This document shows positions 43,597 through 53,798 of a stretch of DNA of 64,000 nt, one piece after another. Numbering within the stretch: the first letter of the stretch is position 1; the number at the start of each line of letters is the position of its first letter. Origin of the DNA: Candidatus Poribacteria bacterium (GTDB lineage: Bacteria; Poribacteria; WGA-4E; WGA-3G). Below the pieces are notes generated by a model. That model searched no databases. It was given only the letters and a program-made list of their open reading frames with translations, and was not told the origin of the DNA. The stretch covers positions 186,001 through 250,000 of the forward strand of contig JAJEIE010000019.1 of the NCBI GenBank assembly GCA_022827625.1, given 5' to 3'. Made by a program: the position numbers and the translations under genes.

Positions 43597-44397
43597 TCAC
43601 GGCTTGGTATCGGTGTTGACAGGCGGTTCGTCATTGTTCAGGAACCGATCGATGGTGTTAATCGTTGCCGGACGCGTGCGGAAGTCAGCCACCCACGGTT
43701 CGCGGAAGTATACCTGCTTTTCGCGAGGTAAGCCTAAAAGCACTTCAGGTGGAATCCGCAGACGGTGCCAGTGTGTTGCGAGATGGGCATAAGCGTTTAG
43801 CACTGCCACGCGTGGTGTCTCACGTTGCCATACAGGACCGGCGTGACACAGGTTTTCCGTGAAGAAGATTGCGCTACCGGCTGGGCATTCATACGTCATT
43901 AGGAACGGGCTCCGTTTGCCTTCCTCTAACGACATGTGGTCGGGATGCATCGGAAAGTTGGATTTATGACTGCCCGCGATGAAGTGTGTTGCCCCGTCCT
44001 TTTTGGAAATATCCGTCAGTTCAAAGACGACGCGCACCATTCCTGCGTGAATCCGTCCGTTATGGACGCGGTAGCCGAAGATCGGATCCCCTTGTTGCGG
44101 TCCCCCGCCGTGGAGTCCACCGTGTTCCTGTCCCTTTTCACGCCAGACGGAGAATGTATTCTCCATCCGGACATCGGGTCCGATGATTTCGTGTAAAACA
44201 TCCAGCACTTTGGGATGATCAATGAGGACGCTTGCAGGACCGCCCGGCACGGCGCGGTGTTCCGGTGGTAGCGATTCTGGGTTGTGATGTATCTGGTCAA
44301 TCTGATCAACAATCGCGTCCACTTCATCGCGCGCAAGGATTGCGGGTCGGACGAGGAATCCGGTTAAGTCGAATCGAAATTTTTCTTCATCGGTCAT
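43597..44397 (-). CDS. PhyH-family protein with altered metal motif (HGG)
   Basis: Protein of 266 residues with PhyH layout. At the place of the H-x-D motif it has EHGGLHGGG, so the two candidate His (92, 96) are followed by Gly instead of an acid. The distal His is H185 (NLCHAGPVW) and an Arg (R196) fits the 2-oxoglutarate site. Loss of the acidic ligand is known in non-haem iron halogenases, where halide takes its place; it could also mean a different ligand or no activity. The start has AAGGAG 12 bases upstream. It is downstream of the ATPase/nuclease pair on the same strand. Confidence 0.75.
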   Translation of the reverse strand: MTDEEKFRFDLTGFLVRPAILARDEVDAIVDQIDQIHHNPESLPPEHRAVPGGPASVLIDHPKVLDVLHEIIGPDVRMENTFSVWREKGQEHGGLHGGGPQQGDPIFGYRVHNGRIHAGMVRVVFELTDISKKDGATHFIAGSHKSNFPMHPDHMSLEEGKRSPFLMTYECPAGSAIFFTENLCHAGPVWQRETPRVAVLNAYAHLATHWHRLRIPPEVLLGLPREKQVYFREPWVADFRTRPATINTIDRFLNNDEPPVNTDTKP

Positions 44398-44428
44398 AGG
44401 TTTTACATCTCCTTATTTGAGAATATGT

Positions 44429-44944
44429 CTACCCTCTCAAAACCGAGGCGAGGTTTTTTGCTTGACCGCATTTACTTCTTTTAATTGCTGAGTTTTGACT
44501 AAGGAAACGAATTTTAGCACGTTCAAGTTCGCGGAGTTGAAATCTGTCAATGCCTTTACCGTGAAACAACACAGGAACACATGTGATTTCAAGTGTGCTG
44601 AGTACCGCATTCGCCGCCTTAGGCAATTTTCCAAACATTTCTGTGACGAAGTCAGCAGCCCCTTGCAACTGGTCGGTTACTGTCGGTGTTTTGAAGGTGC
44701 CGCTCTTGAGTTCGATAAGAACAAGAACCAAACTATTTTGTAGAGTATCCTCGTAAAAAAGCACATAGTCGCACCGTTTCGTATTTATTTTACGCTGTTC
44801 AAACTCACATTCAAGATTTATGATCACTCGGTTACGTGGAGCATCTGTTAGGTATACGCGACAACCATCTCCACTACAAGATTTGCTAATGCATTCTTCG
44901 TGTACTTGCTTTCCAATTTCTGCGAGAAGTTCTTTTAATCCCAC
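44429..44944 (-). CDS. PD-(D/E)XK-like nuclease, partner of the ATPase
   Basis: Protein of 171 residues with the nuclease pattern D59 (RCDYVLFYED), E78-L-K80 (VLIELKSG) and a following Q92 (TDQLQGA), the order D, E-x-K, Q of PD-(D/E)XK enzymes. The N-terminal half is short and has three cysteines near KSCSGDGC. The start is GTG at 44944; the ribosome binding site AGGAGG lies inside the last codons of the ATPase gene, so the two are translationally coupled. I know no named family for this pairing; a DNA-targeting defence or repair role is an inference. Confidence 0.68.
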   Translation of the reverse strand: MGLKELLAEIGKQVHEECISKSCSGDGCRVYLTDAPRNRVIINLECEFEQRKINTKRCDYVLFYEDTLQNSLVLVLIELKSGTFKTPTVTDQLQGAADFVTEMFGKLPKAANAVLSTLEITCVPVLFHGKGIDRFQLRELERAKIRFLSQNSAIKRSKCGQAKNLASVLRG

Positions 44945-44950
44945 TCGCTG

Positions 44951-46429
44951 CTACCTCCTATCAGCTTTCTCAAGTAAGTCTTGGAGGTTAACAGAACGGT
45001 CATAGAGTTTATAAGCCACGTCTTCGTAATCTTTTGGTTCTATGCCTTCAGTGGAATCAAACGGAATGTGTTTTACTATCCCGTCCTTTTGGAACCACCA
45101 GGTTCCCACTTCTTCAGGTAACAACCACTGTGTTGATGAAATCTTTTTAGTTTGCGGGACGCCTTTTCTTTTCAGTTCACCTATCCGAATCAGGTTCGCA
45201 ATTTCTTTAAGCAGCCAGTCGCTATGGGTCGTCACAACCACGCGCACACCCGCGCGAACTAAGCCTGCAAGGATTAGGGCTATCTCAGTTTGTGCACCGG
45301 GGTGCAGGTGTGCCTCTGGTTCCTCAATAATCAGCAGGTCCCCAGGGCGAATACCACCGCGAAGGAGCAAAACTAAAGGGGCAAGCTCAGAAACCATTGA
45401 TGAGACACGAGTTAGACGAACATCTTCTTCGACTTTCTTGGAGTGATAGAGGAATTCAGGGTATCCTCCAGGGACAGGATTCATCAGAATCTGTCCTTCA
45501 AGCACATTTGATTCCAGAGCATCGGCAAGGTAAGATACTCTGTCGTCTCCTTTAACAGTTTCATTGTAAAGTATGAGTCTTTGCATGAAATCTGCTATTA
45601 TCCCTGAAAAAGTTGGGACTGCCAAGGGGGTCAGACCCGCGCGAGTTGCACCACCAACAAGGGAGCTTGCAATAACACGGTGGCTCTGCATTATACCGCT
45701 CCGAGCAGCTGGTAGGTAATACCTTTCTCTTTTTTTTATCTCAAGTCCAGGGAAAATTTCAGGACAATGTTTAAGGAATTCTTCAAAACCAAAGTTTTCT
45801 TTTTCTGTGAAAAATACTATATTTTCGTTGAGATATCCATCTACGACGGAATCGGATTTGGCAGTTTTTGTAATGTCGAAGCTCCACAGATCTTGACTCT
45901 CTTCGCGGACTTCCAAGACAATTTCCATCTCATTGGTTTGATTATCGGTTTGTTGAATTAGTTCGGAAATTGAAGCGATATCGAAGCAGCGTCCAAGTTC
46001 ATCCTCTAAATCGCGTCCCAAAAATTTGGGGTCCTCAAGACTCTGCTCTGCTAACTTACGGATTTCCTGTGGGAGATCGGAGAATCCGAAAGGTCTGCCG
46101 CTCGTTTCTAACTTGGAAACTATATCCCGAGCTTCCTCTTCGGACGACATGAAAGCAGCAGTTAGTCCCTTTCGAGAACCGTAATTAATTCTCGCCACAT
46201 CTCTGAATATATTTGGCAACGGGAGTCGTGAGAAACCTGCAGAGATTCCTTGCAGTGCATAGATAAGTGTAGAAAAATAGGTTTTACCGGTGTTGCTTGG
46301 ACCTACAAATACGGTCAACGGGCGGAGATCTATTGTGGCATTTGCGATCGGACCGAAATTCTTGACAGAAATTTCAACATTTGGATGTTTGAGCATTTCT
46401 GGTATTTCTGGTGTTTTTGTTTCGCTCAT
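44951..46429 (-). CDS. AAA/ABC-type ATPase (AAA_15/OLD-like)
   Basis: ATPase of 492 residues. It opens with VEISVKNFGPIANATIDLRPLTVFVGPSNTGKTYFS (Walker A GPSNTGKT at 43-50), the typical OLD/AAA_15 start, then a long variable insert. The signature-like SSMVSELAPLVLLLRG precedes Walker B LLIIEEPEAHLHPG, and the switch His is in VVTTHSDWLLKE. Proteins of this family pair with nucleases or toxins in phage defence (PtuA, AriA, Gabija-like cases). Here a PD-(D/E)XK-like gene follows after 6 bases. The start has GGGAG 8 bases upstream, 12 bases after the previous gene. Confidence 0.85.
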   Translation of the reverse strand: MSETKTPEIPEMLKHPNVEISVKNFGPIANATIDLRPLTVFVGPSNTGKTYFSTLIYALQGISAGFSRLPLPNIFRDVARINYGSRKGLTAAFMSSEEEARDIVSKLETSGRPFGFSDLPQEIRKLAEQSLEDPKFLGRDLEDELGRCFDIASISELIQQTDNQTNEMEIVLEVREESQDLWSFDITKTAKSDSVVDGYLNENIVFFTEKENFGFEEFLKHCPEIFPGLEIKKRERYYLPAARSGIMQSHRVIASSLVGGATRAGLTPLAVPTFSGIIADFMQRLILYNETVKGDDRVSYLADALESNVLEGQILMNPVPGGYPEFLYHSKKVEEDVRLTRVSSMVSELAPLVLLLRGGIRPGDLLIIEEPEAHLHPGAQTEIALILAGLVRAGVRVVVTTHSDWLLKEIANLIRIGELKRKGVPQTKKISSTQWLLPEEVGTWWFQKDGIVKHIPFDSTEGIEPKDYEDVAYKLYDRSVNLQDLLEKADRR

Positions 46430-46441
46430 CGGAATTTCTCC

Positions 46442-47503
46442 CTACTTTCCTGTGTGTATCTTCTGAACAGCATCAACCAGTTTGTCTGCCCCGAACCGTA
46501 CGACATCCGTCGCCGGTAACCCCGTCTCTGCTTCTGCTTGCTGAACCGCCTCACGCGCCTCGGCATCAGACAAGTCGAAGCAATTGAGTGCGAGTCCAAT
46601 CACTTTGGCAGGTTTGATCGGTGCAGCCATTGCTTCATACTGTGCTATCATCTCAGTCAATGACGGCAACGGCACTGTATACCGAGCGACCGTGTCCCGC
46701 GAGGGTTGATGACAGAAGATCATCGCATCCGGTAGACTCCCGTGGAGTAGACTTAACGTTACACCAGAGTATCCCGGATGCACCAGTGAACCTTGCCCTT
46801 CAACGATAAGCAGCTCATGGTTTTTTGCACCTTCAAGCACAATCTCCTCCGCTGCACCGGCAGTGAAATCAGAGACGACAGCATCAATCGCAATACCCCA
46901 GCCCCAGACCATAATCCCGTTTTGTCCCGTTGGACAAAATTCTGCGTTCACGCCATGCACCCGTAGTGCATTTGTAACCTCTATACCCGACAGCATCTTA
47001 CCGACACGGCAATCTGAACCTACGGTGAGAATAACCGTTGCGTCTACATCAGCGGCTTTGCATGTCGCGACGGGTAGATTCGCAGGCGGTTTTCGGGCAT
47101 CCCATAGAACAACATCGTGTGCGTCCGCCATTTTGGACAGTTCTGGGTCTTCACTCAGAAATTGATGCAAGCCGCTCATGATGTGTAGACGGTTGTGTAT
47201 CGCTTCGTGAAGGGTCGCACGCCATGCCTGCGGTAATTCACCACCCGGTGGGGCGATACCGATAGCGAGCAGCGTCGGATTGAACCGCATCGCTTCGGTG
47301 AGAGTTCCGACAATAGGTATGCCTTTACCAATCTCAATAACTTCGCTGGTGTCTCGTCCGGCGTTCTCACTGTCGATAACTGCGACGACGTTCTCAGGAA
47401 GATAGCGGACCAAGACCGTAGCGGTTTTCGATTCGAGGATACCGAACGAACCTTCGGCAAGAATCGCGATTTTATGTGATTTCGGTTGTAATTGCTTTAC
47501 CAT
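46442..47503 (-). CDS. DUF1611 (DgcN-like) protein
   Basis: Protein of 353 residues. The N-terminal part includes ILAEGSFGILESKTATVLVRY; the P-loop-like GSDCRVGKMLSG lies near 170-180, and the second half shows FCPTGQNGIMVWGWGIAIDAVVSDF, LLIVEGQGSLVHPGYSGV and IGLALNCFDLS. This is the DUF1611 family, characterised as DgcN, a D-glutamate N-acetyltransferase in D-amino-acid breakdown. The partner dgcA (an enolase-type epimerase) is not seen. No ribosome binding site is obvious. It ends 12 bases before the ATPase gene, so both may share a transcript. Confidence 0.82.
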   Translation of the reverse strand: MVKQLQPKSHKIAILAEGSFGILESKTATVLVRYLPENVVAVIDSENAGRDTSEVIEIGKGIPIVGTLTEAMRFNPTLLAIGIAPPGGELPQAWRATLHEAIHNRLHIMSGLHQFLSEDPELSKMADAHDVVLWDARKPPANLPVATCKAADVDATVILTVGSDCRVGKMLSGIEVTNALRVHGVNAEFCPTGQNGIMVWGWGIAIDAVVSDFTAGAAEEIVLEGAKNHELLIVEGQGSLVHPGYSGVTLSLLHGSLPDAMIFCHQPSRDTVARYTVPLPSLTEMIAQYEAMAAPIKPAKVIGLALNCFDLSDAEAREAVQQAEAETGLPATDVVRFGADKLVDAVQKIHTGK

Positions 47504-47582
47504 TTTTTTTCATCATTTCGTGCAGATTGGGATATACTGATAAGTTAGCATAAATCGTAACCAATTGCAAGCGATAGTTCAG

Positions 47583-47609
47583 ATGGGTTGGGAGACCCAA
47601 CCCCTACGT
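47583..47609. repeat. GTAGGGGTTGGG palindromic repeat, copy 1
   Basis: GGGTTGGG (47585-47592) and CCCAACCC (47596-47603) form a perfect 8-base hairpin with loop AGA. The minus strand reads CGTAGGGGTTGGGTCTCCC, matching the element at 63638-63662. ACTGACTACCGACAGCC-like units follow at about 47640. Nothing else is seen in the gap 47504-47661. Confidence 0.6.
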
Positions 47610-47661
47610 CTATTCTGATGTTGACAATAAACACTGCCTACTGACTACCGACAGCCAATAA

Positions 47662-48540
47662 CTACAGAAATTGCCGGAGATACCGACCGCCGAGAGCGAA
47701 GCCGTCCAGTCCTGGTGCACCACGATCCTCGTTTTCAACACAGAGCACATAGTCATAGCCAGATTCCTGTAGCGCACCGGTAATCGTACCCCAATTCAAC
47801 TGCCCGCGTCCTGGCACACGGTATTGCCACCACCAGTTCCCGATAATGCCTTGCCGAAACTTCATCTGTGGACTGATTTCGCAATCTTTCACATCGGCAT
47901 AATACCATTTGCCATTGAACATACGAATCGCGTCCTCAGCCGGTAAAATCCCCATCCATAGCCAATGCGACGGGTCACAGGATAACCCCAACGCATCCGA
48001 CGGGATTGCGTCAAGAATCCGTTCCCACATTTCAGGGTTACACGCGATGTTGCCCATCCGTACGGCGCAGTCTAACGCGATTTGGACATCCTTCTCTTCG
48101 GCGAAGCGGACAACAGGGGTCCACATCTCCTTGAAGCGTCCAACGAGTTCAACCGACCTGTCCCCAGGATTTCCCGGTTCTGAAGAGAACTGCCCATAAA
48201 AATGCCAACTGACCGGACTACCCGCATAAGTCACCAACACAGGAGCACCGAGGATGTGTGTCGCTTCAATGGCTTGCATGAGTGCCTCGCGTGCGTTCTC
48301 TCGTGTTTCTACGTCATCATCGAGTAGGTTACAGTGCGATGTGAGGGCTGCAAGATAGATGTTGTTGGCACTGAGAATTTCCTTGACTGCTTCTGTGCCG
48401 GATTGTATAATGACACTGGGTTCAAAAACGCCTGTGGCGTTGGGACGGATTGCGTCAAACCCGTTGGCTTTTGTCCATGCTGCGCATTCGGCAAGCTGCC
48501 ATGCGCCGTTGCCTACGCTCGTGCTGAAACTTAAATCCAT
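47662..48540 (-). CDS. Sugar phosphate isomerase/epimerase family protein
   Basis: Xylose isomerase-like TIM-barrel protein of 292 residues. It starts MDLSFSTSVGNGAWQLAEC and shows the family pattern of metal-binding residues in IALDCAV, LSCDPSHWLW, YYADVKDCE and VLCVENEDRG. The family acts on sugars and sugar acids (ketose epimerases, inosose dehydratases, IolE-like). Substrate not assignable. AAGGAAG precedes the ATG. A 37-base gap separates it from the divergent glycosylase gene at 48578. Confidence 0.85.
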   Translation of the reverse strand: MDLSFSTSVGNGAWQLAECAAWTKANGFDAIRPNATGVFEPSVIIQSGTEAVKEILSANNIYLAALTSHCNLLDDDVETRENAREALMQAIEATHILGAPVLVTYAGSPVSWHFYGQFSSEPGNPGDRSVELVGRFKEMWTPVVRFAEEKDVQIALDCAVRMGNIACNPEMWERILDAIPSDALGLSCDPSHWLWMGILPAEDAIRMFNGKWYYADVKDCEISPQMKFRQGIIGNWWWQYRVPGRGQLNWGTITGALQESGYDYVLCVENEDRGAPGLDGFALGGRYLRQFL

Positions 48541-48577
48541 AATCTTCCTTTTTTAGAACACTGAGGACACCCTACGC

Positions 48578-49255
48578 ATGCAAATTCTGTGCGAAGAGAA
48601 TCGGACTGAAAAACTCTATTCACTCTATAACCAACTGCTTGCCCAACACGGACACCGTAAATGGTGGCCCGCCGATACGCCGTTTGAAGTCGCACTCGGT
48701 GCAATCCTAACGCAAGCCACCTCTTGGCGTAATGTCGAAATAGCGTTGGACAATCTCAGGTCCGCGGGTGCTTTTACACCTGAAGAGATAGATTCTGTTA
48801 GTCAAGCGACGTTAGAACGTCTCCTCCGCCCTTCGCGTTATTTTCGGATGAAGGCGCAGAAGGTGCGTGCGTTTGTGGAACATATCAAGGAACGTCCGAT
48901 GCCTGTGATGTTCACGCAGGATGTTCCCGAATTGCGTGAAGAACTGCTCACTATCTACGGGGTCGGTCCCGAAACAGCGGATACAATTATCCTCTACGCT
49001 GCGGGGAAACCGAGTTTTGTTGTTGATTCGTATACCTATAGACTTCTCTCGCGATTAGGGTGGGTTGAAGGGAGATACGATTATGACAAACTCCGCGCAC
49101 TGTTTATGGACAATCTTCCACACGATGTCGATCTCTTCAACGAATATCACGCTTTAATCGTTGGACACGGTGCCAGAGTATGTCATAAGAAAACGCCGAA
49201 TTGTCAAGAGTGCCGTTTGCGAACGTTTTGTGGATATTACAAGTTGCCTGAGTGA
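48578..49255 (+). CDS. Endonuclease III-fold DNA glycosylase (MagIII-like)
   Basis: DNA repair glycosylase of 225 residues. The HhH is in LLTIYGVGPETADTIILYAA, the catalytic Asp is in SFVVDSYTYRLLSRLG, and an iron-sulfur loop C-x6-C-x2-C-x5-C ends the protein (VCHKKTPNCQECRLRTFC). The lysine of Nth (GVGxKTA) is replaced by Pro-Glu, so lyase activity is unlikely; the GxGxESAD/VVDxYSY pattern recalls H. pylori MagIII (3-methyladenine glycosylase), a relation I state from memory. It faces ligA tail to tail with 7 bases between. Confidence 0.82.
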   Translation: MQILCEENRTEKLYSLYNQLLAQHGHRKWWPADTPFEVALGAILTQATSWRNVEIALDNLRSAGAFTPEEIDSVSQATLERLLRPSRYFRMKAQKVRAFVEHIKERPMPVMFTQDVPELREELLTIYGVGPETADTIILYAAGKPSFVVDSYTYRLLSRLGWVEGRYDYDKLRALFMDNLPHDVDLFNEYHALIVGHGARVCHKKTPNCQECRLRTFCGYYKLPE

Positions 49256-49262
49256 TCGTAGA

Positions 49263-51418
<2,156 letters not shown>

Positions 51419-51484
51419 TCGGTTTTAGAAAACGCTTCCGAAAAGAATAAGCGGCACGACCTACCGCAAGTCAGTCTATTTGCG

Positions 51485-52912
51485 TCACAGTGTGTGTGCC
51501 GATAAATTGTTTGCGAGTGTTAACCTTCTCTGGCGAGTAAAGGTGCGCGGACGGGTGAACCCTTCGCCTGTGGGTCCTGCGATCGTCATCGCTAAGAATC
51601 CTTCACCTTCGAGTCCGCAAGATGCGTAAGACGGAGCGTTGATAACTGTAACAGAGCAATCCATCGTTTTCGTGAACTGCGTAATGCGTTTGGTATTGTT
51701 CGTGTGTAGCACAGCTGTGTGCCCGCGTCCCCCTTCTGCTCTGACTGCGCCTGCCAATGCCTCATCGAAATCTCGACACCGAACGACGGGAAGAATCGGC
51801 ATCAGGTATTCATTGATAACAAAGCCGTGGTCTGCGGGGACCTCTACAACGATGGCGACCGTCCCTGCCGGGGCAGTGATGCCCGCAGCGTTTAAAATCG
51901 TCGTCGCATCTTTGCCGATGTATTCCTTGTTCGGTTCTTCTTTTTCTGTGACAACTGCTTCTAATGCCTCACGTTGGCTTGCATTGAGTAGATGTCCACC
52001 ATTTTGCGTGAGCTCTCGAATCGTTTCATTTGCGACGGAATCGAGAACGAAAAGCGCTTTTTCGCCGATACAGAGCAGGTTATTGTCGAAACTCGTGCCT
52101 GCAATAACGTGCTTCGCCGCTTCTTGGATGTCAGCGGTTTCGTCGATAATCGCCGGTGGATTGCCGGGCCCCGCAGCGATGGTCTTTTTCCCGCTTGATA
52201 ACGCTGCTCTGACAACAGAAGCACCACCGGTTGCGACGACCATGGCGATGTCGGGATGCTCCATAATCTCTTTTGCGGTCCGCAGGCTGGCGTTTGCGAC
52301 AGAGGTGAGCAGATTCGCTGGCGCCCCTGCTTTTACAATCGCCTCGTTAATAACGTGCATCGTCTCTTCGGTGCAATCACGGGCGTTTGGATGCGGACTG
52401 AAAACAACGGCGTTCCCGGCGGCGAGCATTATAATCGCGTGGTTAATTACTGTTGATGTCGGATTGGTTGTCGGGGTAATCGAGTTGATAACACCGAAGG
52501 GAACGTACTCAATGAGAAGCGTCCCGGCATCACCTGAGATTGATTCCGACAGCAGATCTTCTACGCCGGGTGAGAGTGTTACAGCACCCTCATTTTTCAT
52601 GACCTTGTGTGCGGCGTTGCCCATGTTAGTGTCTTGGACTGCGAGATCCGCGAGACGTTTGGCGTTAGCGAGTGAAACCTCTTTAATCGCTGCAATGATT
52701 TCACGTCTTTTGGCAAACCCCAGTTTAACGAAGGCTGCCTGTGCCGTTTTCGCTGCAGCGATGGCTTCTGCGGCTGTACCAAAAACGCCAGCGCGCGAAG
52801 AACCCGTCACCGTAGATACCGACGGTTGTGCTGTTACCGGTCCATCCTGTTGTAAAGTTCTCAAGACTTGAGAAACAATTTCTTCAATCTGTTTTTCGTC
52901 AATTTGTGCCAT
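51485..52912 (-). CDS. Microcompartment-type CoA-acylating aldehyde dehydrogenase
   Basis: Aldehyde dehydrogenase of 475 residues of the EutE/PduP type. The catalytic Cys is in NNLLCIGEKA, and YVPFGVINSITPTTNPT and the GGASVVRAALSSGKKTIAAGPGNPP segment are signatures. The first about 20 residues form an amphipathic helix (IEEIVSQVLRTLQ), the usual encapsulation peptide for microcompartment cargo. It would convert an aldehyde to acyl-CoA inside the shell. A BMC-H shell protein gene lies upstream on the same strand; other shell, kinase or lyase genes are not in the window. GGAGGG precedes the ATG. Confidence 0.9.
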   Translation of the reverse strand: MAQIDEKQIEEIVSQVLRTLQQDGPVTAQPSVSTVTGSSRAGVFGTAAEAIAAAKTAQAAFVKLGFAKRREIIAAIKEVSLANAKRLADLAVQDTNMGNAAHKVMKNEGAVTLSPGVEDLLSESISGDAGTLLIEYVPFGVINSITPTTNPTSTVINHAIIMLAAGNAVVFSPHPNARDCTEETMHVINEAIVKAGAPANLLTSVANASLRTAKEIMEHPDIAMVVATGGASVVRAALSSGKKTIAAGPGNPPAIIDETADIQEAAKHVIAGTSFDNNLLCIGEKALFVLDSVANETIRELTQNGGHLLNASQREALEAVVTEKEEPNKEYIGKDATTILNAAGITAPAGTVAIVVEVPADHGFVINEYLMPILPVVRCRDFDEALAGAVRAEGGRGHTAVLHTNNTKRITQFTKTMDCSVTVINAPSYASCGLEGEGFLAMTIAGPTGEGFTRPRTFTRQRRLTLANNLSAHTL

Positions 52913-53062
52913 TCAGCCCTCCAGTACCTCATCACGAACAGCAGGCTTACACGTCCAGTAGGCGTTGCTGCACTTGTATGAGTTCTAACTTTCTCTGGCG
53001 AAGCGGCGTAGGGCTGAGGTGCGAAAGTCATCCCCCGCCCTACAAAACCTGTTCATTTATTG

Positions 53063-53344
53063 TTATTCTGAACTTCCGCCGAGAATGGTTTCCACATCTG
53101 CATGTGGGCGAGGGATGACGTGTACCGACACCAATTCGCCAACGGCTTTCGCGGCTTCTGCACCCGCATCTGTTGCGGCTTGCACCGCACCGACATCTCC
53201 GCGAACCATAACGGTGACGAAACCGCCGCCAACTTGTTCTTTTCCGATGAGTTGGACGTTTGCGGCTTTCACCATGGTGTCTGCAGCTTCGACCGCGCCG
53301 ACCAGTCCGCGAGTTTCAACCATTCCTAATGCTTCATTGCGCAT
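53063..53344 (-). CDS. BMC-H microcompartment shell protein (PduA/EutM-like)
   Basis: Shell protein of 93 residues that forms hexamer tiles. It starts [22 protein letters not shown] and includes [23 protein letters not shown], the PduA/EutM pattern. The ATG at 53344 has AAGGAG 9 bases upstream; a longer reading from 53398 adds residues the family lacks. It is upstream of the aldehyde dehydrogenase by 150 bases. Only one shell gene is visible, so a full compartment needs others elsewhere in the genome. Confidence 0.92.
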   Translation of the reverse strand: MRNEALGMVETRGLVGAVEAADTMVKAANVQLIGKEQVGGGFVTVMVRGDVGAVQAATDAGAEAAKAVGELVSVHVIPRPHADVETILGGSSE

Positions 53345-53478
53345 GTAATTAAACTCCTTGTCTGTCTTTAAATAAAGAATAAGATGAAGGCACCACACAG
53401 CGCACCGTCAATATGTCTTTAGAGTTCTCCTGTAGCGTTGGCGCGCAGCGGTTCCTTAATCAAGTAGGCTCGTTAATA

Positions 53479-53507
53479 ATGATACTACAAAATCCGTATT
53501 TCTGCAA
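53479..53507 (-). promoter_or_regulatory. Candidate promoter of the BMC shell gene
   Basis: On the minus strand TTGCAG (53502-53507) and TATCAT (53479-53484) are 17 bases apart. The leader to 53344 is about 130 bases. A divergent promoter for the citrate synthase-like gene lies about 90 bases away on the other strand. Confidence 0.4.
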
Positions 53508-53597
53508 GTCAAATTTTTGACACATTTAGAATATTCGGTTGAGCCTTAACAGCCGAAAACTGAAAATTAAGTGCCGCTAAGTTTCCAAACTTTTATC

Positions 53598-53626
53598 TTG
53601 ACTTTTAATGGAAATTCTGATAAAAT
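53598..53626 (+). promoter_or_regulatory. Promoter of the citrate synthase-like gene
   Basis: TTGACT (53598-53603) and TAAAAT (53621-53626) with a 17-base spacer. The leader to the start at 53799 is about 165 bases. Confidence 0.6.
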
Positions 53627-53676
53627 ATATTAAAGTTTTAAAATAGCGAGTCAATAAGTTTTTCAACGGAATCTGG

Positions 53677-53709
53677 AACCCTTCACTGCTCGGCGCGTGA
53701 AGACGGGTT
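53677..53709 (+). promoter_or_regulatory. Hairpin in the citrate synthase-like leader
   Basis: AACCC-TTCAC (53677-53686) pairs with GTGAA (53697-53701) and GGGTT (53705-53709), a 10-base stem interrupted by a three-base bulge GAC, loop TGCTCGGCGC. It lies 90 bases before the start codon. No known riboswitch class is recognised. Apart from the promoters, nothing else is seen in the 454-base gap 53345-53798. Confidence 0.35.
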
Positions 53710-53798
53710 GCCTGAATCCGGATGTGTTAGAATTTTAGCGATACTTGCGAGACGAAATTTGCTCTTAAAAATAATAAGTCAACGAAGGAGAACTCATT

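Noticed and set aside
51639-52871. A 410-codon open frame antisense to the aldehyde dehydrogenase gene
   Set aside because: It mirrors the true gene; its translation is Ser/Ala/Thr-rich with no motif, and the sense frame is a clear aldehyde dehydrogenase.
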